64,000 bases of DNA from Erythrobacter sp. JK5 (GTDB lineage: Bacteria > Pseudomonadota > Alphaproteobacteria > Sphingomonadales > Sphingomonadaceae), in contig NZ_CP073577.1 of assembly GCF_018205975.1 (NCBI RefSeq), positions 248,001 through 312,000 of the forward strand, given 5' to 3'. Under the pieces are notes generated by a model. It had not been told where the DNA came from and ran no database searches. It saw nothing but the letters and a program-made list of their open reading frames with translations. Below are positions 33,330-41,309 of the stretch, one piece after another. Numbering within the stretch: the stretch's first letter is position 1; the number at the start of each line of letters is the position of its first letter. The position numbers were made by a program, and so were the translations under genes.

Positions 33330-33613
33330 TGCGCAACTTCCTTCGATTTCGCCTCGTGCCGCAGCGCCTCGATCTCGTCGGCGAGCAGGTGACCGCGATC
33401 GGTCGCGATCCGCTCGAGCACGGCCAGCCGGTCCTCGATCATCGCGGTCCGCTCGGCGATTTCGCGCCCCTGGCCGGAGGCATGATTGCTGTCGATCGCG
33501 GCTTGCGACTTCTTGTAATCGATCACCTTCGAAACGATCCCGTTCACGGCGAGACCGATCACGATCAGCATCATGATGACACCCGGAAAGACTATCGCGA
33601 GAACGTCTTCCAT
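33326..33613 (-). CDS. PspB-like small membrane protein 5
   Basis: A 95-residue protein: membrane helix at about residues 6-28 (AIVFPGVIMMLIVIGLAVNGIV), then the coiled coil RLAVLERIATDRG followed by LADEIEALRHE. The start at 33613 shares one base with the upstream stop (TGATG). A longer upstream frame exists but only reads through the previous gene. Confidence 0.7.
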   Translation of the reverse strand: MEDVLAIVFPGVIMMLIVIGLAVNGIVSKVIDYKKSQAAIDSNHASGQGREIAERTAMIEDRLAVLERIATDRGHLLADEIEALRHEAKSKEVAQ

Positions 33614-33867
33614 CAGTTGACCTCCCTGGCCTTGTCGTGGCTGCGAAGCTGGTCGATCTCGTCGGCGAGATCCTGCGTGCGATCGGTGGCGATCCGCTCG
33701 AGCACGCGGACGCGGTCTTCGAGATCGGGTTTCGTGTTGTCCGGCTGCCTGGACTCGGATTTGCGGCGGTTGCGCAGGCGCAGGCCGACCAGGCCCGCTC
33801 CGGCGAGCGCCGCCATTCCGGCGATCACCAGCGCATCGATAACCAGCGGTGTGTCGGCGCCCCACAT
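33613..33867 (-). CDS. PspB-like small membrane protein 4
   Basis: An 84-residue protein: membrane helix at about residues 9-30 (VIDALVIAGMAALAGAGLVGL), a basic RLRNRRK stop-transfer, then RVRVLERIATDR and LADEIDQLRSHD. The start ATG at 33867 overlaps the upstream stop by one base (TGATG). Same signature as genes 1-6 of the set. Confidence 0.7.
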   Translation of the reverse strand: MWGADTPLVIDALVIAGMAALAGAGLVGLRLRNRRKSESRQPDNTKPDLEDRVRVLERIATDRTQDLADEIDQLRSHDKAREVN

Positions 33868-34232
33868 CAGGCGGTCCCCTTGTCTGTGCGGTGTTCGAGC
33901 GCCCGTTCGCGGAGCTTGTCGATTTCGCTGCCAAGCTGGTAGCCGCCATCGGTGACGATCCGTTCGACATTGGCCAGGCGATCCTTCACCGCTCCAAGCT
34001 CGGCGCGCAGTTCGGCGTTCTCCTGCGTCAGCAGGGTCACACGCTGCTTCGCCTCGTGATCGCTGCTCGGCTTGAGCGCCTGCCCCCATGCCCCTTCGAG
34101 CGGGTAGCCGTGCTTGATCCTCAGCCTGGTCGTGTGAACCCAGCCGACCACACCGGCCGCGCCCAGCGCGAGCGCGCCGCCGATGATCCAGGGCAGGTGG
34201 GGAATGATCGTGGCAGCAGCGTCGGGGCTCAT
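33867..34232 (-). CDS. PspB-like small membrane protein 3
   Basis: A 121-residue protein: membrane helix at about residues 10-32 (PHLPWIIGGALALGAAGVVGWV). A long Gln/Glu-rich coiled-coil region follows, then RLANVERIVTDGG and LGSEIDKLRERA. GYPLEGAWG after the helix is shared with the next paralogue (HGYELEDEWGG), suggesting these two are the closest pair. Confidence 0.7.
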   Translation of the reverse strand: MSPDAAATIIPHLPWIIGGALALGAAGVVGWVHTTRLRIKHGYPLEGAWGQALKPSSDHEAKQRVTLLTQENAELRAELGAVKDRLANVERIVTDGGYQLGSEIDKLRERALEHRTDKGTA

Positions 34233-34582
34233 GCTTTTTCCTTTCGTTCGAGGTCGATCGGGACACCGCTGTCGGCCGGTGCCTGCGCGGGTCTGTCGCG
34301 CAGCGCTTCGATCTCTTCGGAGAGCGAATAACCGCGGTCGGTGACGATCTTTTCGAGCACGATCATGCGATCCTGCATCGCATCGAGCTTGCCGTGCAAC
34401 TCGCGGTTCTCGGTCTTCAGCCGCTTGGTTTCGTCGCTGTCGGCCTTCTTGGCGGTCTTCCCGCCCCATTCGTCTTCGAGTTCGTAGCCATGCTTAGCGC
34501 GGATCCAGTTGTTGATGATCCAGCCGAACGTGCTGATCGCGATGATCGCGATCACGAATTCGGGACTGCCCCAATCCATCAT
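34229..34582 (-). CDS. PspB-like small membrane protein 2
   Basis: A 117-residue protein: membrane helix at about residues 8-26 (EFVIAIIAISTFGWIINNW), then AKHGYELEDEWGG, a charged coiled coil, and the signature RMIVLEKIVTDRG with LSEEIEALRDR. The tail GVPIDLERKEKA closely matches that of the preceding paralogue (GVPLEIARKENA), strong evidence of recent duplication. Four-base overlaps on both sides. Confidence 0.72.
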   Translation of the reverse strand: MMDWGSPEFVIAIIAISTFGWIINNWIRAKHGYELEDEWGGKTAKKADSDETKRLKTENRELHGKLDAMQDRMIVLEKIVTDRGYSLSEEIEALRDRPAQAPADSGVPIDLERKEKA

Positions 34583-34905
34583 GCATTCTCCTTGCGGGCG
34601 ATCTCGAGCGGGACGCCGTGATCGGACTGATCGTGCGCGCGGGTGTCGCGTAGGGCTTCGATTTGAGTCGCAACGTCGTAGCCCTTGTCGGTGACGATCC
34701 GTTCGAGCACCTGCACCCGGTCTTCGAGCCGCTGGACCTGGCTGGCGTATTGCGCGGCCTTTTCAGCGGTGTGTTCGGCGGTGGTTTCGACCTGCAGCCG
34801 CGCCACCTTCTCCTTGTGCTTGGCCCAGATCGCGACCATCGGAATCGTGCATCCGAAGATGATGGCGACGATGGGGATCATGATCCCGAAAGCTTGAGCG
34901 CTCAT
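34579..34905 (-). CDS. PspB-like small membrane protein 1
   Basis: A 108-residue protein: membrane helix at about residues 6-27 (FGIMIPIVAIIFGCTIPMVAI). A helical linker rich in Ala, Glu and Gln follows, then RVQVLERIVTDKG and VATQIEALRDTR, ending GVPLEIARKENA. The start ATG at 34905 is preceded by TGGGAGGAATTC on the coding strand, the clearest ribosome site in the set. It lies 26 bases after pspC. Confidence 0.72.
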   Translation of the reverse strand: MSAQAFGIMIPIVAIIFGCTIPMVAIWAKHKEKVARLQVETTAEHTAEKAAQYASQVQRLEDRVQVLERIVTDKGYDVATQIEALRDTRAHDQSDHGVPLEIARKENA

Positions 34906-34931
34906 GTGAATTCCTCCCAGTGTGTTCGCGG

Positions 34932-35309
34932 TTAGCGCAGGCGTTCGATTTCGGCGGTCAGGCGCGGATTGCTGCTGACGTAATGCGCTTCGACGCTCGC
35001 GAGGCGGCGGTCGATATCGCGAAACCGGGACCGGATTTCGCGCGCGGTACGCTGCGGGCTCTGCCGGACGCGCTGCCAGTATTGCTGTTCGTCGCGATCG
35101 CGATAGAGATGCGCGGGTTTCTTGTTCAGCAGAAAGCCGGCGGCGAAGTAGGCGAGGATCGGCCAACCGAGCGAGATCGAGAGGATCACCATCCCGAGCC
35201 GGATCCAGAACACGTTGACACCGGTGTAATCGGCGATGCCGGAGCACACGCCCATGACCTTGCCATGAAACTTGTCGCGGTAAAGCGTCGTGCGGGGGCT
35301 GTTCATCAC
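34932..35309 (-). CDS. pspC: Phage shock protein C
   Basis: A 125-residue PspC. The PspC domain is at about residues 8-65 (LYRDKFHGKVMGVCSGIADYTG, then the membrane segment LGMVILSISLGWPILAYFAAGFLL). A basic helical tail follows that ends IDRRLASVEAHYVSSNPRLTAEIERLR, a variant of the signature seen in the downstream PspB-like proteins. PspC senses envelope stress with PspB and releases PspA from PspF in enterobacteria. Four-base overlap with pspB. Confidence 0.9.
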   Translation of the reverse strand: MMNSPRTTLYRDKFHGKVMGVCSGIADYTGVNVFWIRLGMVILSISLGWPILAYFAAGFLLNKKPAHLYRDRDEQQYWQRVRQSPQRTAREIRSRFRDIDRRLASVEAHYVSSNPRLTAEIERLR

Positions 35310-35608
35310 TGGGCTCCTTTCTTCTCGGCGATCATCTTTTCGAGTTCGCGCAGTTGCTGGTTGTCGCTTTCCTGGTCGGCCAGCAGCCGCTTGGTCGGGG
35401 TGAACGAGGGGTCGTCGGAGGCGACGAGGCGCTCGACCGTGTCCATCCGTTCATCGAGGCGTTTGGCGAGGCTGTAGAGCTCCTCCAGCAGCACTTCGTC
35501 GTCGGTGGTTATGGTCGCCGCGGTTTTCCACCGCGTCATGTAATGAAGGATCATCCAGGGCAGTCCGACAAGGACAATGAAGACGATCAGGACGACTTCG
35601 AATGGCAT
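35306..35608 (-). CDS. pspB: Phage shock protein B
   Basis: A 100-residue PspB. One N-terminal membrane helix (VVLIVFIVLVGLPWMILHYM, about residues 4-23) is followed by a coiled coil with LAKRLDERMDTVERLVASDD. It is longer than the usual 75 residues because of an extra charged C-terminal helix (about residues 75-100). It starts three bases after the pspA stop and overlaps pspC by four bases. Confidence 0.85.
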   Translation of the reverse strand: MPFEVVLIVFIVLVGLPWMILHYMTRWKTAATITTDDEVLLEELYSLAKRLDERMDTVERLVASDDPSFTPTKRLLADQESDNQQLRELEKMIAEKKGAQ

Positions 35609-35611
35609 GGC

Positions 35612-36298
35612 TTATTCCCCTTTGCTGGCGCTGTCCTTGCCCAGCGCCTTTTTCATTTGAGCAAGCTCGTCGTCGATCGCATCGGCGCCTTCGAGCGCGG
35701 CGATCTCGTCGGACAGCGACGGCGGGCCGTCCTGACCGATCTGGATCGCATCGGCGCGGCCTTCCGCATAGTCGACCCGGCGTTCGAGCTGGTCGAAACG
35801 CGACAGCGCCTCGTCGGTGCGCTCGGTACTCATCAACGTGCGCAGCTTGACGCGGTTTTCGGCGCTTTCGAGCCGCGCGGAAATGGCGGTCTGACGACTG
35901 CGAGCCTCGCGCAGGCGATGCTGCAACTTCTGGATATCCGCTTCGTAGGCGCGCAGCGCATCGTCGAGCACCGCGATTTCTTCCTTGAGCTGGTCGGCCA
36001 TATCGGCCGCCTTTTTCTTTTCGACCAGCGCCGCACGGGCGAGATCTTCGCGGTCCTTCGACAGCGCCAGCTGCGCCTTGTCGGCCCAGTCGGCCTGGAG
36101 CCGGTCGAGCTTGACCACATGGCGGTGCATTTCCTTCTGGTCGGCGATCGTGCGCGCCGCACTCGCCCGGACCTCGACCAGCGTTTCCTCCATCTCGAGG
36201 ATGATCATGCGGATCATCTTCGACGGGTCGTCCGCCTTGTCGAGCATGTCGTTGAAGTTCGCGGCAATGATGTCCCGGGTACGGCTGAAAATGCCCAT
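35612..36298 (-). CDS. pspA: Phage shock protein A
   Basis: A 228-residue PspA/IM30 family protein. The amphipathic N-terminal helix MGIFSRTRDIIAANFNDMLD binds membrane, and long coiled coils make up most of the rest (for example MIRMIILEMEETLVEVRASA and AALVEKKKAADMADQLKEE). It polymerises on stressed inner membrane and, in enterobacteria, inhibits PspF. I use the ATG at 36298, with GGAG eight bases upstream. The same frame stays open to an ATG at 36610, giving a possible 104-residue extension (see finding). Confidence 0.9.
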   Translation of the reverse strand: MGIFSRTRDIIAANFNDMLDKADDPSKMIRMIILEMEETLVEVRASAARTIADQKEMHRHVVKLDRLQADWADKAQLALSKDREDLARAALVEKKKAADMADQLKEEIAVLDDALRAYEADIQKLQHRLREARSRQTAISARLESAENRVKLRTLMSTERTDEALSRFDQLERRVDYAEGRADAIQIGQDGPPSLSDEIAALEGADAIDDELAQMKKALGKDSASKGE

Positions 36299-36620
36299 AA
36301 AGGCTACTCCATCAAAGAAAGGGTTGTCGCTGGTCGAGCGTGCGTTGTCGGCGTCGCTTTGCCCGCCGCGTGGCCCGCTCTGGGTCGGGACCGGGCTACG
36401 GCGCAGCTTTTCGATCTCGGCGTCGAGGCGCGAAAGCGGCTTGGGATGCGGAACTGGTTCGGGCGCAAGCTCGTCCGCAGGGGCATGGGGGTGGGCCGGA
36501 GCGTGCTTTTTTTCGGCGGTGTCAGCGTGATCGGCTGCACCATCGGGAGCACCTGCAGGGGGGACTGATTTCTCCGGCCCGAGGGTATTCTTGGCATCGC
36601 GCTTGCTCATCGCGTCATGC

Positions 36621-36779
36621 TCACGCAAGTTCGACCATGATCGGGTCGTGCGCGATCGATGCAGCGTAGGCGTCGCTGGCGGTGAACTGGCTCGAAATGG
36701 CGACAAACGCGACCATTGCGATAATACTGGCGATCGCGGCCTGGCCCAGTTTGCTGCTGAAGAAGCGGCGGTCGTACAT
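36621..36779 (-). CDS. Small membrane protein, first gene of the psp operon
   Basis: A 52-residue protein that starts at ATG 36779 with AAGGGA seven bases upstream and stops at 36621-36623. It has a basic start MYDRRFFSSKLGQ, one hydrophobic helix (about residues 14-31, AAIASIIAMVAFVAISSQ) and a short polar tail ending MVELA. It is the first frame after the sigma54 promoter, and ten bases lie between its stop and the ATG at 36610 that is in frame with pspA. No family is recognised; its position implies a Psp role. Confidence 0.65.
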   Translation of the reverse strand: MYDRRFFSSKLGQAAIASIIAMVAFVAISSQFTASDAYAASIAHDPIMVELA

Positions 36780-36842
36780 GGTTCGTCCCTTTCGGTTCTG
36801 TGTGGCGAACTTCGTGTTCGTTCACATGCTCGTTCACAAAAT

Positions 36843-36859
36843 AGCAAGGGGTGTGCCAA
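36843..36859 (-). promoter_or_regulatory. Sigma54 promoter of the psp operon
   Basis: On the minus strand TTGGCACA (36859-36852), four C, then TTGCT (36847-36843) match the sigma54 -24/-12 consensus at exact spacing. It directs transcription into the 52-residue gene and pspA. The divergent neighbour encodes the matching activator PspF, as in enterobacterial psp loci; its binding sites should lie in 36860-36959. Confidence 0.85.
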
Positions 36860-36922
36860 ACCTCGCAAATCACAGAAATGCTTGGATTTCTCGAAAGGTG
36901 CGAAAAACACCGTTGGTTTCTG

Positions 36923-36952
36923 TTGCCAAGCATTGGGAATTTTCACTATACA
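36923..36952 (+). promoter_or_regulatory. pspF: Sigma70-type promoter of pspF
   Basis: TTGCCA (36923-36928), 18 bases, then TATACA (36947-36952) resemble -35 and -10 elements. The -10 ends only seven bases before the pspF ATG, so the transcript would have almost no leader. No Shine-Dalgarno sequence precedes the ATG, in agreement with a leaderless message. Confidence 0.45.
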
Positions 36953-36959
36953 TTGGGCC

Positions 36960-38003
36960 ATGGAGCGCGAAAATCAGTTTATCGGCCAGTCGGGCGCCTT
37001 CCTCGATGCGGTCGAACGCGCCAGCCGCGCCGCGCCGATGAGCCGCCCCGTGTTGGTCATCGGCGAACGCGGCACCGGCAAGGAACTGATTGCCGAACGT
37101 CTCCATCGCCTGTCGAACCGCTGGGGAGAGCCGCTGGTCACGATGAACTGCGCGGCGCTGCCCGAAACGCTGATCGAGGCCGAGCTGTTCGGCCACGAAG
37201 CCGGAGCCTTCACCGGCGCTACCAAAGCCCGCACCGGAAGGTTCGAAGAAGCCGACAAGGGCACCTTATTTCTCGACGAACTGGGCACATTGTCGATGGG
37301 CGCACAGGAACGTCTGCTGCGCGCGGTCGAATATGGCGAGGTAACGCGCATCGGATCGTCGCGTCCGGTCCGCGTCGATGTCCGTATCGTTGCTGCCACC
37401 AACGACGATCTCCCCGCGCTGGCAGCGTCGGGCGATTTCCGCGCTGATCTGCTTGACCGGCTGAGCTTCGAAGTCATCACGCTGCCGCCGCTGCGGGTGC
37501 GCGACGGCGACATCATGGTGCTGGCGGAATATTTCGGGCGACGCATGGCAGCCGAGCTCGACTGGCACGGCTGGCCCGGCTTTGCACCGCATGTCGCCAA
37601 GGAGCTGGAGGATTACGCCTGGCCGGGCAACGTCCGCGAACTGCGCAACGTGATCGAGCGCGCGGTCTATCGCTGGGACGATCCCGATGCGGCGATTTCG
37701 CATGTCCAGTTCGACCCGTTCGAAAGCCCGTGGAAGCCAGCGACTCCGCCGCATCGCAAGCTCGATACCCCCAGGCCGTCGGGCAATGTGCCCGATCCAG
37801 CGGACTTTGCCGCCAACGCCCCGTGTTTCGACGAAATCGAGGACCTGCGTGCTGCGGTCGATGCGCACGAGCGCGCGATCGTCGAGCATGCGCTCGGCAA
37901 GCATCGCTGGAACCAGCGCCAGACCGCGAAAGCGCTGGGGCTCAGCTACGACCAGCTGCGCCACTGCATAAAGAAGCACGCCTTGCTGGAAGAGACCGAG
38001 TGA
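36960..38003 (+). CDS. pspF: Phage shock operon transcriptional activator PspF
   Basis: A 347-residue sigma54 activator with no N-terminal sensor domain. Walker A is GERGTGKE (residues 35-42), the sigma54-contact loop GAFTGA is at 82-87, Walker B is TLFLDELG and the arginine-finger region is FRADLLDRLSF. A linker and a C-terminal HTH follow (RWNQRQTAKALGLSYDQLRHCIKKH). The AAA+ domain starts almost at residue 1, as in PspF, where PspA binds to inhibit it. It is divergent from the psp operon. Confidence 0.93.
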   Translation: MERENQFIGQSGAFLDAVERASRAAPMSRPVLVIGERGTGKELIAERLHRLSNRWGEPLVTMNCAALPETLIEAELFGHEAGAFTGATKARTGRFEEADKGTLFLDELGTLSMGAQERLLRAVEYGEVTRIGSSRPVRVDVRIVAATNDDLPALAASGDFRADLLDRLSFEVITLPPLRVRDGDIMVLAEYFGRRMAAELDWHGWPGFAPHVAKELEDYAWPGNVRELRNVIERAVYRWDDPDAAISHVQFDPFESPWKPATPPHRKLDTPRPSGNVPDPADFAANAPCFDEIEDLRAAVDAHERAIVEHALGKHRWNQRQTAKALGLSYDQLRHCIKKHALLEETE

Positions 38004-38084
38004 GGGGGAGCTGTACGCCCCTAACCGCTTGTTTACCCCCACCGTTTAGCTTCGCGTCTCACGTAGAAGAAATGGGGACGAAAA

Positions 38085-38402
38085 ATGCGTGCAATCGTGG
38101 ATCTGGTCGATTCCATCGGATCGAGCATCCGCTTTATCTTCCTGCTGATCTTCCTGACGATCCTCGGGTTTGGACTGATGTTCACCGCCGGAGCCTCCTA
38201 TGTCGCGCCGCAGGTCGCCGACAAGGTGGTCGAGCGGGCCGAACGTTTCGGTGAGCGCGCGATCGAGGAAGAACGCCTGCGCCGGCTCGGCACCGAAGGC
38301 TGGGGCCACACCACCAGCGGCCGCGTTGCGAGCACCCGCACCGAAGGCCAGTTCGGCGAGGACGAGGGCGGATGGGCCGAGGAACCGCCGAGCGGGTACT
38401 GA
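38085..38402 (+). CDS. Hypothetical membrane protein downstream of pspF
   Basis: A 105-residue protein. An amphipathic start (MRAIVDLVDSIGSSIRF) is followed by one strong hydrophobic segment (residues about 17-38, FIFLLIFLTILGFGLMFTAG) and a charged, Glu/Arg/Gly-rich cytoplasmic tail. GGGGAC lies before the ATG. It is 81 bases after pspF on the same strand. It could be a further Psp-associated protein, but nothing beyond position supports that. Confidence 0.65.
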   Translation: MRAIVDLVDSIGSSIRFIFLLIFLTILGFGLMFTAGASYVAPQVADKVVERAERFGERAIEEERLRRLGTEGWGHTTSGRVASTRTEGQFGEDEGGWAEEPPSGY

Positions 38403-38502
38403 TTTCCGGAGACGCGAGCGTTGGCGCGCCTGCGCCGCCTAGGGAATTCAGCCTAGCCCGAACTTTCCTCGACAATCACCATGGCGCGCTAGATCGGGAC
38501 CC

Positions 38503-38892
38503 ATGCGTGGGTCCCTTGCTTCGCGAATCGGTCGACCGCTCGACAGTATCGGGCGGCGTCAGGCCGCGCGGCTGCGGCTGGCCATGCCGGGCAAGCTGGT
38601 AACGATTTACGAAACCCGCCGCTGCATCGTGCTCGATCTCTCGCAAACCGGCGCACGGATCGCTGTCGATCGCCCTTTGGTGAGGGGCGAAGCCGGCATC
38701 CTGCAGTGCGCCGGTATCGACTGTTTTGCCGATGTGGTTCGCAGCGAAGACGGTGGCAATGCGCTGGCATTCGAGGAATGGCTGTTGCCGGAACAGGTGC
38801 TCGCGATCCGCGACTACGCCGAACATTTCGACGAACATCAGCGCCGCGAATTTCGCCGCACCGCGCGGGACTGGATCAGCGGCGGCGGTTAA
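38503..38892 (+). CDS. PilZ domain protein
   Basis: A 129-residue protein with a PilZ fold. The c-di-GMP contact motif RRQAAR lies near residues 18-23 and the second motif LDLSQTGARI near residues 44-53, both well conserved. A charged C-terminal helix follows. It probably responds to cyclic di-GMP in the cytoplasm. The start at 38503 is chosen because a later ATG (38584) would lose the RxxxR motif. Confidence 0.82.
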   Translation: MRGSLASRIGRPLDSIGRRQAARLRLAMPGKLVTIYETRRCIVLDLSQTGARIAVDRPLVRGEAGILQCAGIDCFADVVRSEDGGNALAFEEWLLPEQVLAIRDYAEHFDEHQRREFRRTARDWISGGG

Positions 38893-39057
38893 GCGACCGC
38901 AATTCTTTGGGCTCGATGTAGCGAGCCTATTGCGTTCTGCGCTGTAGCGGCCTATCTGCGCCTCATCCCGACATTGTCGTGACACTGAAGGGGCTGGCGC
39001 CGAGAGGGGCCGGCACCAAACGGCTGTGCCAGGCGATGCAGTAATGACCGGAGACAG

Positions 39058-39636
39058 ATGGCCGATATCGCGCGCCTTACCGAACTGATCGAGCCCGAGG
39101 CGCAAGCGCTCGGTTTCGAGCTCGTGCGCGTGCGGATGATGCAGTCGGAAGCCGGTGACGGCGGTGAGGCGCTGCAGATCATGGCCGAGGATCCGGCAAC
39201 GGGCCAGCTGGTGATCGAACAATGCGCCGCGCTCTCGCGCCGCGTCTCCGAGGTGATCGACCAGCGCGAAGAAGCGGGCGAGGTGCTGATCGACGGCGCC
39301 TATCACCTCGAAGTGTCTTCGCCCGGCATCGACCGGCCGCTGACCCGCGAAAAGGATTTCGCACAGTGGGCCGGGCACGAAGCCCGGATCGTGATGGTCA
39401 AGGGATACGTTGCCGACGCTGGGGCACAGCGCGTCTACAAGGGCGTACTCGGCGGGATCGACGACGGAATGGTCGCGATCGAGGATGCCAAGGCGGGCAG
39501 GGCGATCCTGCCCCGCGACCAGATTCATACGGCCAAGCTCGTCCTGACGGACGCGCTGATCGCCGCGACGAAACCGATCGACACCACGGGTGTCGAGGAC
39601 ATACTAGAAGACCAGGAAGAAAAGGCAGACAACTGA
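39058..39636 (+). CDS. rimP: Ribosome maturation factor RimP
   Basis: A 192-residue RimP needed for 30S subunit maturation. The N-terminal domain has the family pattern ending YHLEVSSPGIDRPLTREKDF near residues 81-100, and the C-terminal Sm-like domain carries VYKGVLGGIDDGMVAIED. A longer-than-usual acidic tail follows. It is the first gene of the nusA-infB operon and overlaps nusA by one base (TGATG). Confidence 0.95.
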   Translation: MADIARLTELIEPEAQALGFELVRVRMMQSEAGDGGEALQIMAEDPATGQLVIEQCAALSRRVSEVIDQREEAGEVLIDGAYHLEVSSPGIDRPLTREKDFAQWAGHEARIVMVKGYVADAGAQRVYKGVLGGIDDGMVAIEDAKAGRAILPRDQIHTAKLVLTDALIAATKPIDTTGVEDILEDQEEKADN

Positions 39637-41309
39637 TGGCCAGTGCCATTTCCGCCAATAAGGCTGAATTGCTCGCGATCGCGAACGCGGTCGCTTCGGA
39701 AAAGATGATCGACAAGGCGATCGTCATCGAAGCGATGGAAGAAGCGATCCAGAAGAGCGCGCGCAACCGCTACGGTGCGGAGAACGACATTCGCGCGAAG
39801 CTCGATCCGCAAACCGGCGACCTGACGCTGTGGCGCGTGGTCGAAGTGGTCGAGGAAGTCGACGACTACTTCAAGCAGGTCGATCTCAAGCAGGCCGAAA
39901 AGCTCCAGCCTGGCGCGGCAATCGGCGACTTCATCGTCGACCCGCTGCCCCCGGTCGATCTCGGCCGGATCGACGCGCAGTCGGCCAAGCAGGTGATCTT
40001 CCAGAAGGTCCGCGATGCCGAGCGCGAGCGCCAGTTCGAGGAATTCAAGGACCGCGCCGGCGAAATCATCACCGGCGTGATCAAGTCGGTCGAATTCGGC
40101 CATGTGATCGTCAATCTCGGCCGTGCCGAAGGCGTGATCCGCCGCGATCAGCAGATTCCGCGCGAAGCCGCGCGTGTCGGCGAACGCGTGCGCGCGCTCA
40201 TCACCAAGGTGGAGCGCAACAATCGCGGCCCACAGATTTTCCTGAGCCGCGCCGCGCCCGATTTCATGCGCAAGCTGTTCGCGCAGGAAGTGCCCGAAAT
40301 CTACGACGGCATCATCGAGATCAAGGCCGCCGCGCGCGATCCGGGCAGCCGCGCCAAGATCGGCGTCATCAGCCACGATTCCAGCATCGACCCGGTCGGT
40401 GCCTGCGTCGGCATGAAGGGCAGCCGCGTGCAGGCTGTCGTGCAGGAACTGCAGGGCGAAAAGATCGACATCATCCCGTGGTCGGAAGACACCGCGACCT
40501 TCGTCGTCAACGCGCTCCAGCCCGCGACCGTGGCCCGCGTGGTGCTTGACGAAGAAGAATCGCGCATCGAAGTTGTGGTCCCCGACGACCAGCTGTCGCT
40601 GGCGATCGGTCGCCGCGGCCAGAACGTGCGGCTCGCCAGCCAGCTGACCGGTCACCAGATCGATATAATGACCGAGGAAGAGGCGAGCGAGAAGCGGTCG
40701 AAGGAATTCGCAGAGCGCTCCAAGATGTTCGAGGAAGAACTCGACGTCGACGAAACGCTGTCGCAGCTGCTCGTGGCCGAGGGCTTCGCGATGCTCGAGG
40801 AAGTCGCCTACGTCCCGATGGACGAACTCGCGGCGATCGAGGGCTTCGACGAGGAACTCGCCGAGGAACTTCAGAGCCGCGCGATCGAGGCGCTCGAGCG
40901 ACAGGAAGAGGCGCACCGCGTCACTCGCCGCGAACTCGGCGTCGAGGATGCGCTGGCCGAGATTCCGCATCTCAGCGAAGCGATGCTGGTCACGCTCGGC
41001 AAGGCGGGCATCAAGACGCTCGACGATCTGGCCGATCTCGCCACCGACGAGCTGATCGCCCGCAAGCGCGAAGCTCCGCGCCGTCGCAACACCGCCGATG
41101 GTCCGCCGATGCGCCGGCCGCAGCGCGAGCAGGACAAGGGCGGCGTGCTGGGTGATTACGGCTTGAGCGAAGAGCAGGGCAACGAAATCATCATGGCTGC
41201 CCGCGCGCACTGGTTCGACGACGACCCTGTTGATTCTGGGGAGGAAGCTCCGGCACCTGCCGAGACGACCGACACGCAGGAGGCCGCCGATGCGGACTCC
41301 ACCCAATGA
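39636..41309 (+). CDS. nusA: Transcription termination/antitermination factor NusA
   Basis: A 557-residue NusA. Domains in order: N-terminal RNA-polymerase-binding domain (about 1-130), S1 domain ([21 protein letters not shown] near 145), and KH1 and KH2 ([15 protein letters not shown] near 255, [18 protein letters not shown] near 325). Two C-terminal helix-hairpin-helix acidic repeats follow (about 365-500). A Pro/Ala/Glu-rich acidic tail ends the protein. The start is in a TGATG overlap with rimP. It controls pausing, termination and antitermination. Confidence 0.96.
   Translation: MASAISANKAELLAIANAVASEKMIDKAIVIEAMEEAIQKSARNRYGAENDIRAKLDPQTGDLTLWRVVEVVEEVDDYFKQVDLKQAEKLQPGAAIGDFIVDPLPPVDLGRIDAQSAKQVIFQKVRDAERERQFEEFKDRAGEIITGVIKSVEFGHVIVNLGRAEGVIRRDQQIPREAARVGERVRALITKVERNNRGPQIFLSRAAPDFMRKLFAQEVPEIYDGIIEIKAAARDPGSRAKIGVISHDSSIDPVGACVGMKGSRVQAVVQELQGEKIDIIPWSEDTATFVVNALQPATVARVVLDEEESRIEVVVPDDQLSLAIGRRGQNVRLASQLTGHQIDIMTEEEASEKRSKEFAERSKMFEEELDVDETLSQLLVAEGFAMLEEVAYVPMDELAAIEGFDEELAEELQSRAIEALERQEEAHRVTRRELGVEDALAEIPHLSEAMLVTLGKAGIKTLDDLADLATDELIARKREAPRRRNTADGPPMRRPQREQDKGGVLGDYGLSEEQGNEIIMAARAHWFDDDPVDSGEEAPAPAETTDTQEAADADSTQ

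Noticed and set aside
36591..36607. A second sigma54-like match on the plus strand (TTGGCATC-N4-CTTGCT type) facing pspF
   Set aside because: It lies inside the open frame upstream of pspA, more than 350 bases from pspF, and pspF has a nearer sigma70-type promoter. Chance is the simplest explanation.
38910..38927. Hairpin GGCTCG/CGAGCC after the PilZ gene as terminator
   Set aside because: The stem is only six bases with no T-run, too weak to call.
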